A stretch of DNA of 37,224 nt, taken from the NCBI GenBank assembly GCA_020693225.1, contig JAIMJL010000020.1:1-37224 (forward strand). The letters are read 5' to 3'. The notes beneath the pieces were generated by a model that saw only the letters and a program-made list of their open reading frames with translations, was not told where the DNA came from and did not search any database. This stretch comes from Sandarakinorhabdus sp. (lineage in GTDB: Bacteria; Pseudomonadota; Alphaproteobacteria; Sphingomonadales; Sphingomonadaceae). The position numbers and the translations under genes are program-made. Shown in pieces: positions 23,113 to 32,464 of this stretch. The first letter of the stretch is position 1. Each line of letters begins with the position of its first letter.

Positions 23113-25185
23113 TCAGCCGCCGCGCAGGGTGGCGACTGCGGCGTCCCTTTCAAACAGATAGAGCAGCGCGCGCGCCGCCTGGCCGCGCGGACCTTCCAGT
23201 CCGCCGTCGCGGGCGATAAGCAGCCGGGCGTCATCGTCCGCGGTCGGCAGCAGCCGCGCGACCTGCTCTTCGTTCGCCAGTTGAAAACCCTGCTCACCGG
23301 ATTGTCGGGTGCCCAGCAGCTCGCCGGCGCCGCGCAGCTTCAGATCGGCTTCGGCAATGGCGAAGCCATCATCGGTTGCCCGCATCATCTGCAGCCGTTG
23401 GCGCGCCGTTTCCGACAGGCTTTCACCGCGCAGCAGAAGGCAGACCGAGCGATCGGCCCCCCGCCCTACCCGGCCGCGCAGCTGGTGCAGCTGGGCCAGC
23501 CCGAATCGCTCGGCCGCCTCGATCACCATCAGCGTGGCATTGGGCACGTCCACGCCGACTTCAATGACCGTGGTGGCCACCAGCAGCTGCGCCGCGCCCG
23601 ACTGGAAGCGCGCCATTTGCGCATCGCGCGCGGGGCCTGCGAGCTTGCCATGCACAAGTGCGACGGTTTCGCCGAAGCGCGCCTTCAGCATCGCGGCGCG
23701 GGCAACCGCCGGCGCGGCCGCATCCGGATCGCTGGCGATTTCGCCCTCGGCACCGCCATCCAGCAGCGGGCACACCCAATAGGCCTGGCGGCCGGCCGCC
23801 AGATGGCGGGCGAGACCGTCCAACACGTCTTCCAGCCGGGCGAGCGCCACCACCCGCGTTTCAACCGGCTGGCGACCGGGCGGTCGCTCGGTCAGCCGCG
23901 ACACATCCATTTCGCCGAAATGGGCGAGCGCCAGCGTGCGCGGGATGGGCGTTGCCGTCATCACCAGCAGATGCGGCGGGCGGGCCGCCTTTTCCGACAG
24001 CATCAGCCGCTGCGACACGCCGAAGCGGTGCTGCTCATCGATCACCGCGAGCCCGAGATTGCGATAGGCAACCGCCTGCTGGAAGATGGCGTGGGTGCCG
24101 ATCAGGATATCGATGTCGCCATCGGCGAGGCGGGCCAGCGTGACCTCGCGGGCGCGACCCTTGTCTCGCCCCGACAGGAAGCCAAGGCGCACCGGCAGTG
24201 CACCAAGCAGCTTTTCCAGCGTTGCCAGATGCTGGCGGGCGAGCAGGTCGGTTGGGGCCAGAAATGCCCCCTGCGCTCCCGCCTCAACTGCGGTGAGCAG
24301 CGCCAGCAACGCCACCAGCGTCTTGCCGCTGCCGACATCGCCCTGCAGCAGTCGCAGCATGGCGGCCTGCTGTGCCATGTCGCCGGTGATTTCGCCGGCA
24401 CTCAGCCGCTGCGAGGCGGTGAGCTGCCAGGGCAGCGACTGCAGCAGCGCCTCGGTCAGCTTGCCCGTTCCCTGCAGCGCAATGCCGCGCGCCCGGCGGC
24501 GGCGCATCCGCACCAGCGCCCAGGCCAGCTGGCTGGCGAGCAATTCGTCATAGGCCAGACGGTCCCGCGCGGCGGCGCTGTCTGGCTGGTTGTGCAGCCG
24601 GGAAAGCGCGTCTGCGAAGCCGGGCCACTCCTTCTTGCGCAGCAACGAAGGCTCGATCCATTCGGCAAGATCCGGAACCGCCTTCAGCGCCGGGACCATC
24701 AGGCTGGCAATCTTGCGGCTGGTGATGCCGGCGGTCTGCGGATAGATCGGCTCGGCCGATGGGGCGTTCTGCTTCCAGGCTTCCGGATGCACCATCTGCC
24801 AGCGGCCGGAGAAGCGCTCCAGCTGGCCGGTGATGTGGGCGGTGCTGCCCACGGGGAACCGCGCGGCCAGATGATCGGCTTGCGGGCCGAAAAAGGCGAG
24901 GATCAGGCCGATGCCGGAAGCGTCATCCGCCATCACCCGCGCTGGCCCCCTGCCTTTTGCGCGCTCGTGCGACAGGATGGTAACGGGGAGCGCCACCCGC
25001 GTGCCTTCGCTGGCCTGTGCAAGGCTGTCTATCGCTGTGGTGAAGCGCCAGCCGAACGGCAGGTGAAACAGCAGATCCCGCACGCGGGTGATCCCCAACC
25101 GCTCCAGCCGGCGGGCGAAGGCCGGACCGGCGCCGGGCAGTGCGCCGACTGCGGCAAACAGGGGGTTGAGCGAGAGCGGGCGCAT
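23113..25185 (-). CDS. recG: ATP-dependent DNA helicase RecG
   Basis: Remodels stalled replication forks and Holliday junctions. The 690-residue protein has an N-terminal OB-fold wedge domain (about 30-160). Superfamily 2 helicase motifs follow: Walker A GDVGSGKT at about 281-288, the DEQH box in VIDEQHRFGV at about 382-385, TATPIPRTLAL, and QLHQLRGRVGRG near the arginine finger. The C-terminal RecG domain with LRGAGELLGTRQSG is present. The length matches the family. It is divergent from sdhE across about 79 nt, and the Sel1 gene follows. Close linkage of recG, sdhE and mfd recurs in alphaproteobacteria. Confidence 0.97.
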   Translation of the reverse strand: MRPLSLNPLFAAVGALPGAGPAFARRLERLGITRVRDLLFHLPFGWRFTTAIDSLAQASEGTRVALPVTILSHERAKGRGPARVMADDASGIGLILAFFGPQADHLAARFPVGSTAHITGQLERFSGRWQMVHPEAWKQNAPSAEPIYPQTAGITSRKIASLMVPALKAVPDLAEWIEPSLLRKKEWPGFADALSRLHNQPDSAAARDRLAYDELLASQLAWALVRMRRRRARGIALQGTGKLTEALLQSLPWQLTASQRLSAGEITGDMAQQAAMLRLLQGDVGSGKTLVALLALLTAVEAGAQGAFLAPTDLLARQHLATLEKLLGALPVRLGFLSGRDKGRAREVTLARLADGDIDILIGTHAIFQQAVAYRNLGLAVIDEQHRFGVSQRLMLSEKAARPPHLLVMTATPIPRTLALAHFGEMDVSRLTERPPGRQPVETRVVALARLEDVLDGLARHLAAGRQAYWVCPLLDGGAEGEIASDPDAAAPAVARAAMLKARFGETVALVHGKLAGPARDAQMARFQSGAAQLLVATTVIEVGVDVPNATLMVIEAAERFGLAQLHQLRGRVGRGADRSVCLLLRGESLSETARQRLQMMRATDDGFAIAEADLKLRGAGELLGTRQSGEQGFQLANEEQVARLLPTADDDARLLIARDGGLEGPRGQAARALLYLFERDAAVATLRGG

Positions 25186-25264
25186 GGCCTAAGCGCTATT
25201 CCACATCGCGGTGGCTGGCAAAAGCATGCTCGCCCCGTGCTTTTTGCGTTTTGCGGAGAAGCCT

Positions 25265-25534
25265 GTGATCGATGAGCTTGCCATGAAGCGCGCAAAATGG
25301 CGGGCTGACCATCGCGGCACCAAGGAAGCGGACATGCTGGTGGGGGGCTTTGCCGCCCGCTATCTGGATGGCATGTCCGCGGACGAATTCGCCTGGTTTG
25401 ATCGCCTGCTGCACGAGCAAGATGTGGATATCCTGGCCTGGGCTTTCGGGAAAAGCGAAGCGCCTGACAGCTTTCAGGGGCCGATGCTCAAGCGATTGCA
25501 GTCGCTGGACTATATCGATCTGCCGAACCGCTAG
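25265..25534 (+). CDS. sdhE: Succinate dehydrogenase assembly factor SdhE (FAD assembly factor 2)
   Basis: Helps covalent attachment of FAD to the SdhA subunit of succinate dehydrogenase. The 89-residue product contains the signature HRGTKEADMLVGGFA, an RGxxE-type motif essential in the family, then the helical DEFAWFDRLLHEQDVDILAW segment. I chose the GTG at 25265 because a GGAGAAG ribosome binding site lies 6 nt before it and the resulting length is typical. An ATG at 25211 would add 18 unrelated residues. Its TAG is followed at once by the mfd ATG, so the two are probably translationally coupled. No sdh structural genes are in the window. Confidence 0.9.
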   Translation: MIDELAMKRAKWRADHRGTKEADMLVGGFAARYLDGMSADEFAWFDRLLHEQDVDILAWAFGKSEAPDSFQGPMLKRLQSLDYIDLPNR

Positions 25535-28500
25535 ATGCTGACGCTTGACCCCTTGCTGAACGCCGGTGCCGGCGTGCCTGTTGCCGGTGCGCCTGCGGGT
25601 CTGCTGCCCTGGATCGTGGGCGATCTGGCGCGGGCAGCTGCCGCACGCGGCGGACGGGCGGTGCTGGTGGCGGCCGATGATGCCGCCGGGCGGGCAGTGG
25701 TGGATACGGTCGCTTTCTTTGCGCCGGACGTGACGCCGCTCTGGCTGCCGGCGTGGGACTGCCTGCCTTATGATCGGGCATCTCCGGCGCAGAAAATTCT
25801 GTCGGAACGGCTGGCGGCACTTGCCAGCCTGGCGCAACTGACGAAAACACCGCAGCTGCTGGTTACGACGGTTGCGGCGCTGTCGCAGCGGGTGCTGCCG
25901 AAGGATGTGGTGGCGGCGGCAACGCTCGACATTCGCAAGGGTACCCGCATTTCGCGCGAAACGCTGGTGCAGACACTGACCCGCGCGGGCTTCATCCGGG
26001 TGGATTCGGTTGCCGAATCGGGCGATTTCGCGGTGCGGGGTGGGTTGGTCGATCTGGTGCCGGCGGGCGAGGAGGAAGCCTATCGGCTAGATTTCTTCGG
26101 CGACGAAGTGGATGCCATTCGACGGGTGAATCCCGGCACCCAGCTGACCACCGGCAAATCGGATGGCTTCACTTTGGTTCCGGTGTCGGAATTGCTGCTG
26201 GACGAAGAGCGCATCCGGCGCTTCCGGGCCGGCTGGCTGGAAACCTTCGGCGCACTGGCAACCGCCGATCCGCTGTATCAGGCCGCCAGCGAAGGGAGGC
26301 GGCTGCCGGGGCTGGAGCATTTCCTGCCGCTGTTCGAGCCGGATCTGGTGCCCCTGTTCGACTGGCTGGGCGATGCCGACATCGTGGTAGCCGAATCGGG
26401 CTGCGTCTCGGCCGCGCAGGCGCGCTTTGAAGCGATTGCCGATTATCACGCCAACCGGGTGGCGGCGCTGGCTGAGCCGGCGGGCAAGAAGGCCAAGCTG
26501 GGCAGTGCGCTGTATCGGCCGCTGCCGCCGCACGCACTCTATCTGTCTGCCGACGACTATCGCGCCCGTATGGGCACAGCGCATGTCGCCAGCCCGATCG
26601 CCGGCGGCGAAGATGGTGCGGGCGTTGATCTTGGCGGCCACATGGCAGTGGATTTCGCACCCGAACGGGTGGCCGCTCAGGCGGGCGGGCCGGCGCTCTA
26701 TTCAGCGATTGCGGCAAGGTTGGGATCGACGCTGGAAGCCGGGCGTCGGGTGGTGCTGGCAAGCTATTCGGCGGGGGCGCGCGATCGGCTGATCGGGCTG
26801 CTGCGCGAGGCCGGGGCGGACAAGCTGGAGCCGGCCGAGAGCTGGCAGCAGGCATTGGCCCGCAGCGCGAAAGGCGCGGTTCCGGTGGTGGTGCTGGCGC
26901 TGGAATGCGGCTTCCGGCTGGGCGAGCTGGGGCTTTGGACCGAGCAGGACATGCTGGGCGACCGGCTGGTGCGGCGGCGCTCGGCGAAGAAGGCGGATGC
27001 CTTCCTGAAGGATTTGCAGACACTCAATTTGGGCGAACTGGTGGTGCACCAGGAGCATGGCATCGGGCGCTATCTGGGGCTCACCCCGATCACCGTTTCG
27101 GGGGCCGCGCACGATACCGTGGCTCTGGAATATGCCGGCGGTGACAAGCTTTATGTGCCGGTTGAAAATCTCGATGTTCTGAGCCGCTATGGCTCGGACT
27201 CCGAAGGCGTGGGGCTTGACCGGCTGGGCGGACAGGCCTGGGCGCAACGCAAGGCGCGGATGAAGGAGCGCATCCGCGAGATTGCGCACGAACTGCTGAA
27301 GATTGCTGCCCTGCGCGCCACGCGCGAGGCCGATGCTTTTGCGCCCGATCCGCAAAGCTATGCCGCCTTTGTGGACCGCTTCCCATGGGCCGAGACCGAC
27401 GATCAGCTGCGCGCGGTGGCCGATGTGATCGAGGATCTGTCGGCCGGGCGGCCGATGGATCGGCTGGTGTGCGGCGATGTCGGCTTCGGCAAGACCGAAG
27501 TGGCGCTCAGGGCAGCTTTTGTGGCGGCAGCGAGCGGCTCGCAGGTGGCGGTGGTGTGCCCGACAACGCTGCTGGCGCGGCAGCATGCGGAAACCTTCAA
27601 GGCGCGCTTTCATGGCTTCCCGCTGGAGGTGCGCACGCTTTCGCGCCTGGTTCCGGCGGGCGAGGCAAAGGCGACGCGCGAAGGGTTGGCGGACGGTACC
27701 GTGGATGTGGTGGTGGGGACGCATGCCATCCTCGCGAAATCCATCGATTTCAAGCGGTTGGGCCTGGTGATTGTCGACGAAGAGCAGCGCTTTGGCGTAA
27801 CGCACAAGGAACGGCTGAAGGCGCTGCGGCATGATGTGCATGTGTTGACGCTGACCGCGACGCCGATCCCGCGCACCTTGCAGATGGCGCTGTCGGGACT
27901 GCGCGAGCTTTCGGTGATCGCCACGCCGCCGGTGGACCGGCTGGCCATTCGCACCACGGTTTCGCCGTTCGATCCGGTGGTGGTGCGCGAGGCGCTGCTG
28001 CGCGAGCATTTCCGCGGCGGGCAGAGCTTCATCGTGGTGCCGCGCATTGCCGACATCACTGATGTGGAGGATTATCTGCGCAACGCCGTGCCGGAAATCC
28101 GATCGGTCACGGCGCATGGCCAGATGGCACCAAGCGAGATCGAGGACCGGATGACGGCCTTTTATGAGCAGCGCTTCGACGTGCTGCTGGCCACCACCAT
28201 CATCGAATCGGGGCTGGATATCCCGAATGCCAACACGCTGATCGTGCACCGCGCGGACATGTTCGGACTGGCGCAATTGTATCAGCTGCGCGGGCGGGTG
28301 GGGCGTGCCAAGCGGCGCGCCTATGCGCTGCTGACCACCTCGCCAGAGGGCGGCATCACGGTGGCGGCGGAAAAGCGGCTGCATGTGCTCGCAAGCCTCG
28401 ATTCGCTGGGCGCCGGCTTTGAACTCGCCAGCCACGATCTGGATCAGCGCGGCGCCGGCAATCTGCTGGGGGACGAGCAATCCGGGCATATCCGCGAAGT

Positions 28501-29140
28501 CGGGTTTGAATTGTATCAATCGATGCTGGAAGATGCGATTCTGGCGGCTAAGGCCGAGGCGCGCGGGCTGCGGCCGCCGGAGGATCCGTCCAGCCCGACG
28601 ATTTCGGTGGATGCGCCGGTTCTGATTCCGGAAGACTATGTGCCCGATCTGGCGCTCCGCATGGCGCTCTATCGCCGCGCGGCCGATCTGCGCGAAAAAG
28701 CCGATCTGGAGGCCTTTGCCGCCGAAATGATCGACCGCTTCGGGCCGCTGCCGGAGCCGGTGGCCAATCTGCTGAAGATCGTGGAGGCGCGCAACGCGGC
28801 GCGGCTGGCGCATATCCAGAAGATCGAAGTGGGGCCGAAGGGTGCGCTGGTCACCTTTGCCGACAACCGCTTCCCCAATCCGGCGGGCCTGGTGGAGTAT
28901 CTCAACCGGCTGAAAGGGGCGGCACGGTTGCGACCCGATCAGAAGCTGTTTCTGGCGCGGGATTTCGGCAATTCCGCCATGCGCATGCAGGGCGCGCTGT
29001 CGCTGGCGCGCGGGCTGGCGCAAGTGGCGCGGCCGAAGGCCGACTCGGGGAAACCGGCGACTGGTCAGCCAGAAGCAGCGGCGAAGCCAAGGGTGGCGCC
29101 GCCTCCCCCCGCAGCCTTTCGCAGCAAGATGCGGCGCTAG
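25535..29140 (+). CDS. mfd: Transcription-repair coupling factor Mfd
   Basis: Removes RNA polymerase stalled at DNA lesions and recruits UvrA. At 1201 residues it has the whole architecture. A UvrB-like N-terminal module is followed by a CarD-type RNA polymerase-interaction domain (about 490-560, QEHGIGRYLGLTP). The helicase motifs are Walker A GDVGFGKT (about 647-654), DEEQRFGV (about 746) and TATPIPRTLQM, then QLYQLRGRVGRAKRRAYA, and finally the C-terminal TRCF domain. A Pro/Ala/Lys-rich tail of about 40 residues ends it, slightly longer than most homologues. It starts directly at the sdhE stop without a spacer. No other repair gene is linked except recG, divergent and upstream. Confidence 0.97.
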   Translation: MLTLDPLLNAGAGVPVAGAPAGLLPWIVGDLARAAAARGGRAVLVAADDAAGRAVVDTVAFFAPDVTPLWLPAWDCLPYDRASPAQKILSERLAALASLAQLTKTPQLLVTTVAALSQRVLPKDVVAAATLDIRKGTRISRETLVQTLTRAGFIRVDSVAESGDFAVRGGLVDLVPAGEEEAYRLDFFGDEVDAIRRVNPGTQLTTGKSDGFTLVPVSELLLDEERIRRFRAGWLETFGALATADPLYQAASEGRRLPGLEHFLPLFEPDLVPLFDWLGDADIVVAESGCVSAAQARFEAIADYHANRVAALAEPAGKKAKLGSALYRPLPPHALYLSADDYRARMGTAHVASPIAGGEDGAGVDLGGHMAVDFAPERVAAQAGGPALYSAIAARLGSTLEAGRRVVLASYSAGARDRLIGLLREAGADKLEPAESWQQALARSAKGAVPVVVLALECGFRLGELGLWTEQDMLGDRLVRRRSAKKADAFLKDLQTLNLGELVVHQEHGIGRYLGLTPITVSGAAHDTVALEYAGGDKLYVPVENLDVLSRYGSDSEGVGLDRLGGQAWAQRKARMKERIREIAHELLKIAALRATREADAFAPDPQSYAAFVDRFPWAETDDQLRAVADVIEDLSAGRPMDRLVCGDVGFGKTEVALRAAFVAAASGSQVAVVCPTTLLARQHAETFKARFHGFPLEVRTLSRLVPAGEAKATREGLADGTVDVVVGTHAILAKSIDFKRLGLVIVDEEQRFGVTHKERLKALRHDVHVLTLTATPIPRTLQMALSGLRELSVIATPPVDRLAIRTTVSPFDPVVVREALLREHFRGGQSFIVVPRIADITDVEDYLRNAVPEIRSVTAHGQMAPSEIEDRMTAFYEQRFDVLLATTIIESGLDIPNANTLIVHRADMFGLAQLYQLRGRVGRAKRRAYALLTTSPEGGITVAAEKRLHVLASLDSLGAGFELASHDLDQRGAGNLLGDEQSGHIREVGFELYQSMLEDAILAAKAEARGLRPPEDPSSPTISVDAPVLIPEDYVPDLALRMALYRRAADLREKADLEAFAAEMIDRFGPLPEPVANLLKIVEARNAARLAHIQKIEVGPKGALVTFADNRFPNPAGLVEYLNRLKGAARLRPDQKLFLARDFGNSAMRMQGALSLARGLAQVARPKADSGKPATGQPEAAAKPRVAPPPPAAFRSKMRR

Positions 29141-29219
29141 AAAACACCGGCGGGTTGTTGCAGGGATTGGCGGCAGGCTCTTCCTTTTGCGCTTTGTGTA
29201 GCCGCCGGTTCGCGCCTAG

Positions 29220-30224
29220 ATGATCGCTATGCAGCGCCCCCTCATCGATGGCTTCGGCAGGCGGATCAGCTATGTGCGGCTTTCGGTAACCGATCGCTGC
29301 GATTTCCGCTGCGCCTATTGCATGCCGGTGGACATGGCCTTTCTGCCGAAGCGCGACATCCTGACGATCGAGGAGCTGGATGCGATTGGAACCGCCTTTG
29401 TGGCGCGCGGGGTCAACCGGCTGCGGCTGACCGGCGGCGAGCCGCTCGTTCGGCGCGGCCTGCTGGAGCTGGTGCAGCGGCTGGGGCGGCATCTTGGCAA
29501 CGGCCTGACCGAGCTGACTCTGACCACCAACGGCAGCCAACTGGCTCGTTTTGCCGATGGCCTGTTTGCCGCCGGAGTGCGGCGGGTGAATGTGAGCCTG
29601 GACACGCTGGATGCGAATCGCTTCCGCACCATCACCCGAACCGGCGAGATTGCCCCGGTGCTCGACGGAATCTCCGCTGCCAAAGCCGCCGGCCTGCGGG
29701 TGAAAATCAACATGGTCGCGCTGAAGGGCCTGAACGAGGATGAAATCGAGGCGATGATCGCCTGGTGCGGCGCGCATGGCCATGATCTCACCTTCATCGA
29801 AACCATGCCGCTGGGGCTGATCGAGGAGGACCGCACCGATCGCTACCTGCCGCTGGACCTTGTGCGGGCGCGGCTGGCCGCGCACTGGACGCTGCAGCCG
29901 CTGGAGCAGCGCACGGGTGGCCCGGCGCGTTATGTGCGCTTGCGCGAAACCGGACAGACGCTGGGGTTCATCACGCCGCTCACGCACAATTTCTGCGAAA
30001 GCTGCAACCGGGTGCGGCTTACGGCAACGGGCACGCTCTACATGTGCCTGGGTCAGGAAGACCGGCTGGAATTGCGTGATCTTCTGCGCACGCAAGGGCC
30101 GGCGGCGCTGGACTCGGCCTTGGATATCGCCATGCAGCGCAAGCCGAAGGGCCATGATTTCGTGATCGAACGGAGGGCCGCCGCGCCGGCGGTGGGGCGG
30201 CACATGTCGATGACGGGCGGGTGA
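29220..30224 (+). CDS. moaA: GTP 3',8-cyclase MoaA (molybdenum cofactor)
   Basis: A radical SAM enzyme catalysing the first step of molybdopterin synthesis from GTP. The 334 residues carry the SAM-cluster motif C27-x3-C31-x2-C34 (CDFRCAYC) and [11 protein letters not shown]. The second [4Fe-4S] cluster ligands are C259, C262 and C276 (FCESCNRVR ... YMC). The protein ends in the conserved Gly-Gly (SMTGG) needed for activity in the family. ATG 29220 is used; an in-frame ATG at 29229 is equally possible, and neither has a clear ribosome binding site. The downstream partner MoaC is not adjacent; nadK follows after 25 nt. Confidence 0.95.
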   Translation: MIAMQRPLIDGFGRRISYVRLSVTDRCDFRCAYCMPVDMAFLPKRDILTIEELDAIGTAFVARGVNRLRLTGGEPLVRRGLLELVQRLGRHLGNGLTELTLTTNGSQLARFADGLFAAGVRRVNVSLDTLDANRFRTITRTGEIAPVLDGISAAKAAGLRVKINMVALKGLNEDEIEAMIAWCGAHGHDLTFIETMPLGLIEEDRTDRYLPLDLVRARLAAHWTLQPLEQRTGGPARYVRLRETGQTLGFITPLTHNFCESCNRVRLTATGTLYMCLGQEDRLELRDLLRTQGPAALDSALDIAMQRKPKGHDFVIERRAAAPAVGRHMSMTGG

Positions 30225-30249
30225 TCGGCTTGGTGCCGGGACAATCGGC

Positions 30250-31026
30250 GTGAAGCCGCTGCCAAAACTCGGTCTGCTGGTGTCCAACGCGCCGCTGGCG
30301 GTGGCGGCAGCAGACGAGGTGCGCGCACTGCACGATTTCGTCGACCTGTCCGACAGTGACGCGGTGGTGGCGCTGGGCGGGGATGGGTTCATGCTTGCCG
30401 TATTGCACCGGGTGCTGCATTCGAAGCGGCCAAAGCCGGTCTATGGGATGAACCGCGGCACGGTGGGCTTTTTGATGAACCATTATTCCGCCGAGGATCT
30501 GGCGGCGCGGGTGGCGAAGGCAAAGAGCTTCTTCCTGTCACCCCTTATGATGGAGGCGACAACCGCCAGCGGCGAGACGGTGACCTCGCCGGCGATCAAC
30601 GAGGTAAGCCTGCTGCGCGAGACGCGGCAGGCCGCGAAGATCGAGATTTCAATCGACGGCAAGGTGCGGCTGGAAGTCCTGTCTTGCGACGGCGCGCTGG
30701 TGGCAACACCGGCGGGATCCACCGCCTATAACCTGTCGGCCGGCGGCTCGATCCTGCCGCTGGATTGCGATCTGCTGGCGCTCACCGCGCTGAGCCCGTT
30801 TCGGCCCCGCCGCTGGCAGGGGGCGCTGGTGTCCAACAAATCGGTGGTGGAGTTCCGTATCCTGGAAGCCGAGCGGCGTCCGGTGAGTGCGGTCGCCGAT
30901 CAGGTGGAAGTGCGCGATGTGGTGCATGTGAAAGTGCGCAGCGATCTTGGGCGAAGGCTCGAACTGCTGTTCGATCCGGACTATGCACTGGATGACCGCA
31001 TCCTGATGGAGCAGTTTCAGAGCTGA
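30250..31026 (+). CDS. nadK: NAD kinase
   Basis: Phosphorylates NAD to NADP. A 258-residue protein, short as usual for alphaproteobacterial forms. The diagnostic GGDG is at 43-46 (ALGGDGFML), followed by MNRGTVGFLMN, the NE motif in AINEVSLLRET, and TPAGSTAYNLSAGGSILP near the dinucleotide site. The start is a GTG with GGGA about 9 nt upstream. It follows moaA on the same strand and precedes the HSL-type esterase by 35 nt, so the four plus-strand genes to rppH could form one transcript. Confidence 0.94.
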   Translation: MKPLPKLGLLVSNAPLAVAAADEVRALHDFVDLSDSDAVVALGGDGFMLAVLHRVLHSKRPKPVYGMNRGTVGFLMNHYSAEDLAARVAKAKSFFLSPLMMEATTASGETVTSPAINEVSLLRETRQAAKIEISIDGKVRLEVLSCDGALVATPAGSTAYNLSAGGSILPLDCDLLALTALSPFRPRRWQGALVSNKSVVEFRILEAERRPVSAVADQVEVRDVVHVKVRSDLGRRLELLFDPDYALDDRILMEQFQS

Positions 31027-31061
31027 CGACAGATCGTATCGCGGCAATTGGGGATAGAAGA

Positions 31062-31982
31062 ATGGCCACTATTCGGGATGATGTGCAGACGCTTCTGGCC
31101 ATGCTGGCCTCGGTGCCCGGCCCACAAATGCACGAAGTGGACGCCCCCACAGCGCGCATGATGTATCGCCAGATGGGGGCGATCGCCGAACGCCCGGCAC
31201 CGACGGCGATCGCGGTGCAGGAGCTCAGCATTCCCGGCCCCGATGGCGCAATCCCGTCGCGGCGCTATCTGGGCGAAGGCTCGCCGGGTGACACCGTGAT
31301 TGTGTTTTTCCATGGCGGTGGCTGGGTGATTGGCGATCTTGAGTCGCACCACAGCCTGTGTGCGGAAATCGCCCTGCTGACCGGCTTTCCGGTTGTTGCT
31401 GTGGACTATCGTCTGGCACCCGAGCATCGCTGGCCGGCGGCAGTTGACGATTGCCTGGCGGCGGCCCGCTGGGTAGCGAGCGCGCCGCCGGAGCTTGGAT
31501 TGCCGGCCTCGAAGCTGATTTTTTGCGGCGATTCGGCGGGTGGCAATCTGGCGGCCATCGCCGCGCGGGCCTTGCGCCACGAGATTTCGGTGGCCGCGCA
31601 ATGGCTGATCTATCCGGGCGTCGACATGACGGCGACCGCAGGATCGATGCAGACCTTTGCCGAAGGCTATCTGCTGACCGCTGCCGGGATGGCGTGGTTT
31701 GACGAGAATTATGCCGCCGATGCAACCGATCCGCTGGCGTCGCCGATTCTGTCTGACGATTGGGACGGCCTGCCGCCGGCGCTGGTGTTCACCTGCGGGC
31801 TGGACCCGCTGCGCGATCAGGGCCGGGCCTATGCCAGCAAGCTGATTGCGGCCGGCAACCGGGTGATTTTCCGCGAGGCGGCGGGGCAGATTCACGGCTC
31901 GGCGCAGCTGCGCGGGGCTTTGCCGAGCGCGCAGTCCGATCTGGAAGGGCAAGCCGCCGATCTGAAGGCGCTGCTGGCGTGA
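31062..31982 (+). CDS. Alpha/beta hydrolase, hormone-sensitive-lipase (type IV) esterase family
   Basis: A carboxylesterase-like enzyme of unknown natural substrate. The 306-residue protein has the oxyanion-hole HGGGW at about 84-88, the nucleophile in GDSAGG (Ser158), Asp at about 248 (DPLRDQG), and His278 (GQIHGS), making a complete triad. The N-terminal cap helix region (about 1-50) is normal for the family. An AGAAG ribosome binding site lies just upstream of the ATG. Its stop overlaps the GTG start of rppH (GTGA), implying translational coupling. No signal peptide is visible, so it should be cytoplasmic. Confidence 0.92.
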   Translation: MATIRDDVQTLLAMLASVPGPQMHEVDAPTARMMYRQMGAIAERPAPTAIAVQELSIPGPDGAIPSRRYLGEGSPGDTVIVFFHGGGWVIGDLESHHSLCAEIALLTGFPVVAVDYRLAPEHRWPAAVDDCLAAARWVASAPPELGLPASKLIFCGDSAGGNLAAIAARALRHEISVAAQWLIYPGVDMTATAGSMQTFAEGYLLTAAGMAWFDENYAADATDPLASPILSDDWDGLPPALVFTCGLDPLRDQGRAYASKLIAAGNRVIFREAAGQIHGSAQLRGALPSAQSDLEGQAADLKALLA

Positions 31983-32464
31983 CCCGGAACCTGCCCTATC
32001 GCCCGGGTGTGGGCATCATGCTGGTGAATGTGCAAGGCTTGGTGTTCGTTGGCCAGCGGTTCGATTCGGTGGTGGAAGCCTGGCAGATGCCGCAGGGGGG
32101 GATCGACGAGGGCGAAGAACCCTATCCGGCCGCGCTGCGCGAGCTGGAGGAAGAAACCGGTGTGAAGCCACATCTTGTCGAACCGATCGCCGAGACGGCC
32201 GACTGGCTGAGCTATGACCTGCCGGATGCGCTGATCGGCAAGCTGTGGAAGGGCAGATATCGCGGCCAGCGGCAGAAATGGTATGCATTGCGCTTTCTGG
32301 GCACCGACGCGGATGTGGACATCGCCGCCCATGCAGCGGCCGGACATGCCGAATTCAAGAGCTGGAAATGGGCTACTCTGGACCGGCTTGCCGACCTGAT
32401 CGTGCCCTTCAAGCGCGAGCTTTACTGCGATCTGGTGCGCGAACTGGGTCCGGCCATCAGATGA
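31979..32464 (+). CDS. rppH: RNA pyrophosphohydrolase RppH (Nudix)
   Basis: Removes pyrophosphate from the 5' end of mRNA, which starts decay, and may act on dinucleoside polyphosphates. The 161-residue product starts at GTG 31979 in a GTGA overlap with the esterase. It has the family N-terminus [11 protein letters not shown], the MPQGGID entry, and a full Nudix box at about 40-62 (GX5EX7REXXEEXG, read as [11 protein letters not shown] at its core). [16 protein letters not shown] and [12 protein letters not shown], both typical of RppH, follow. The 3' end overlaps the convergent thiS-thiG gene by 8 nt. Confidence 0.93.
   Translation: MTRNLPYRPGVGIMLVNVQGLVFVGQRFDSVVEAWQMPQGGIDEGEEPYPAALRELEEETGVKPHLVEPIAETADWLSYDLPDALIGKLWKGRYRGQRQKWYALRFLGTDADVDIAAHAAAGHAEFKSWKWATLDRLADLIVPFKRELYCDLVRELGPAIR

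Noticed and set aside
26702-29023. A 773-codon open frame on minus, opposite mfd
   Set aside because: Antisense shadow of mfd with no recognisable domain.
29146-29209. Inverted repeat ACCGGCGG/CCGCCGGT between mfd and moaA
   Set aside because: The arms are 48 nt apart and GC-only, with no T tract or conserved loop; likely chance in high-GC DNA.
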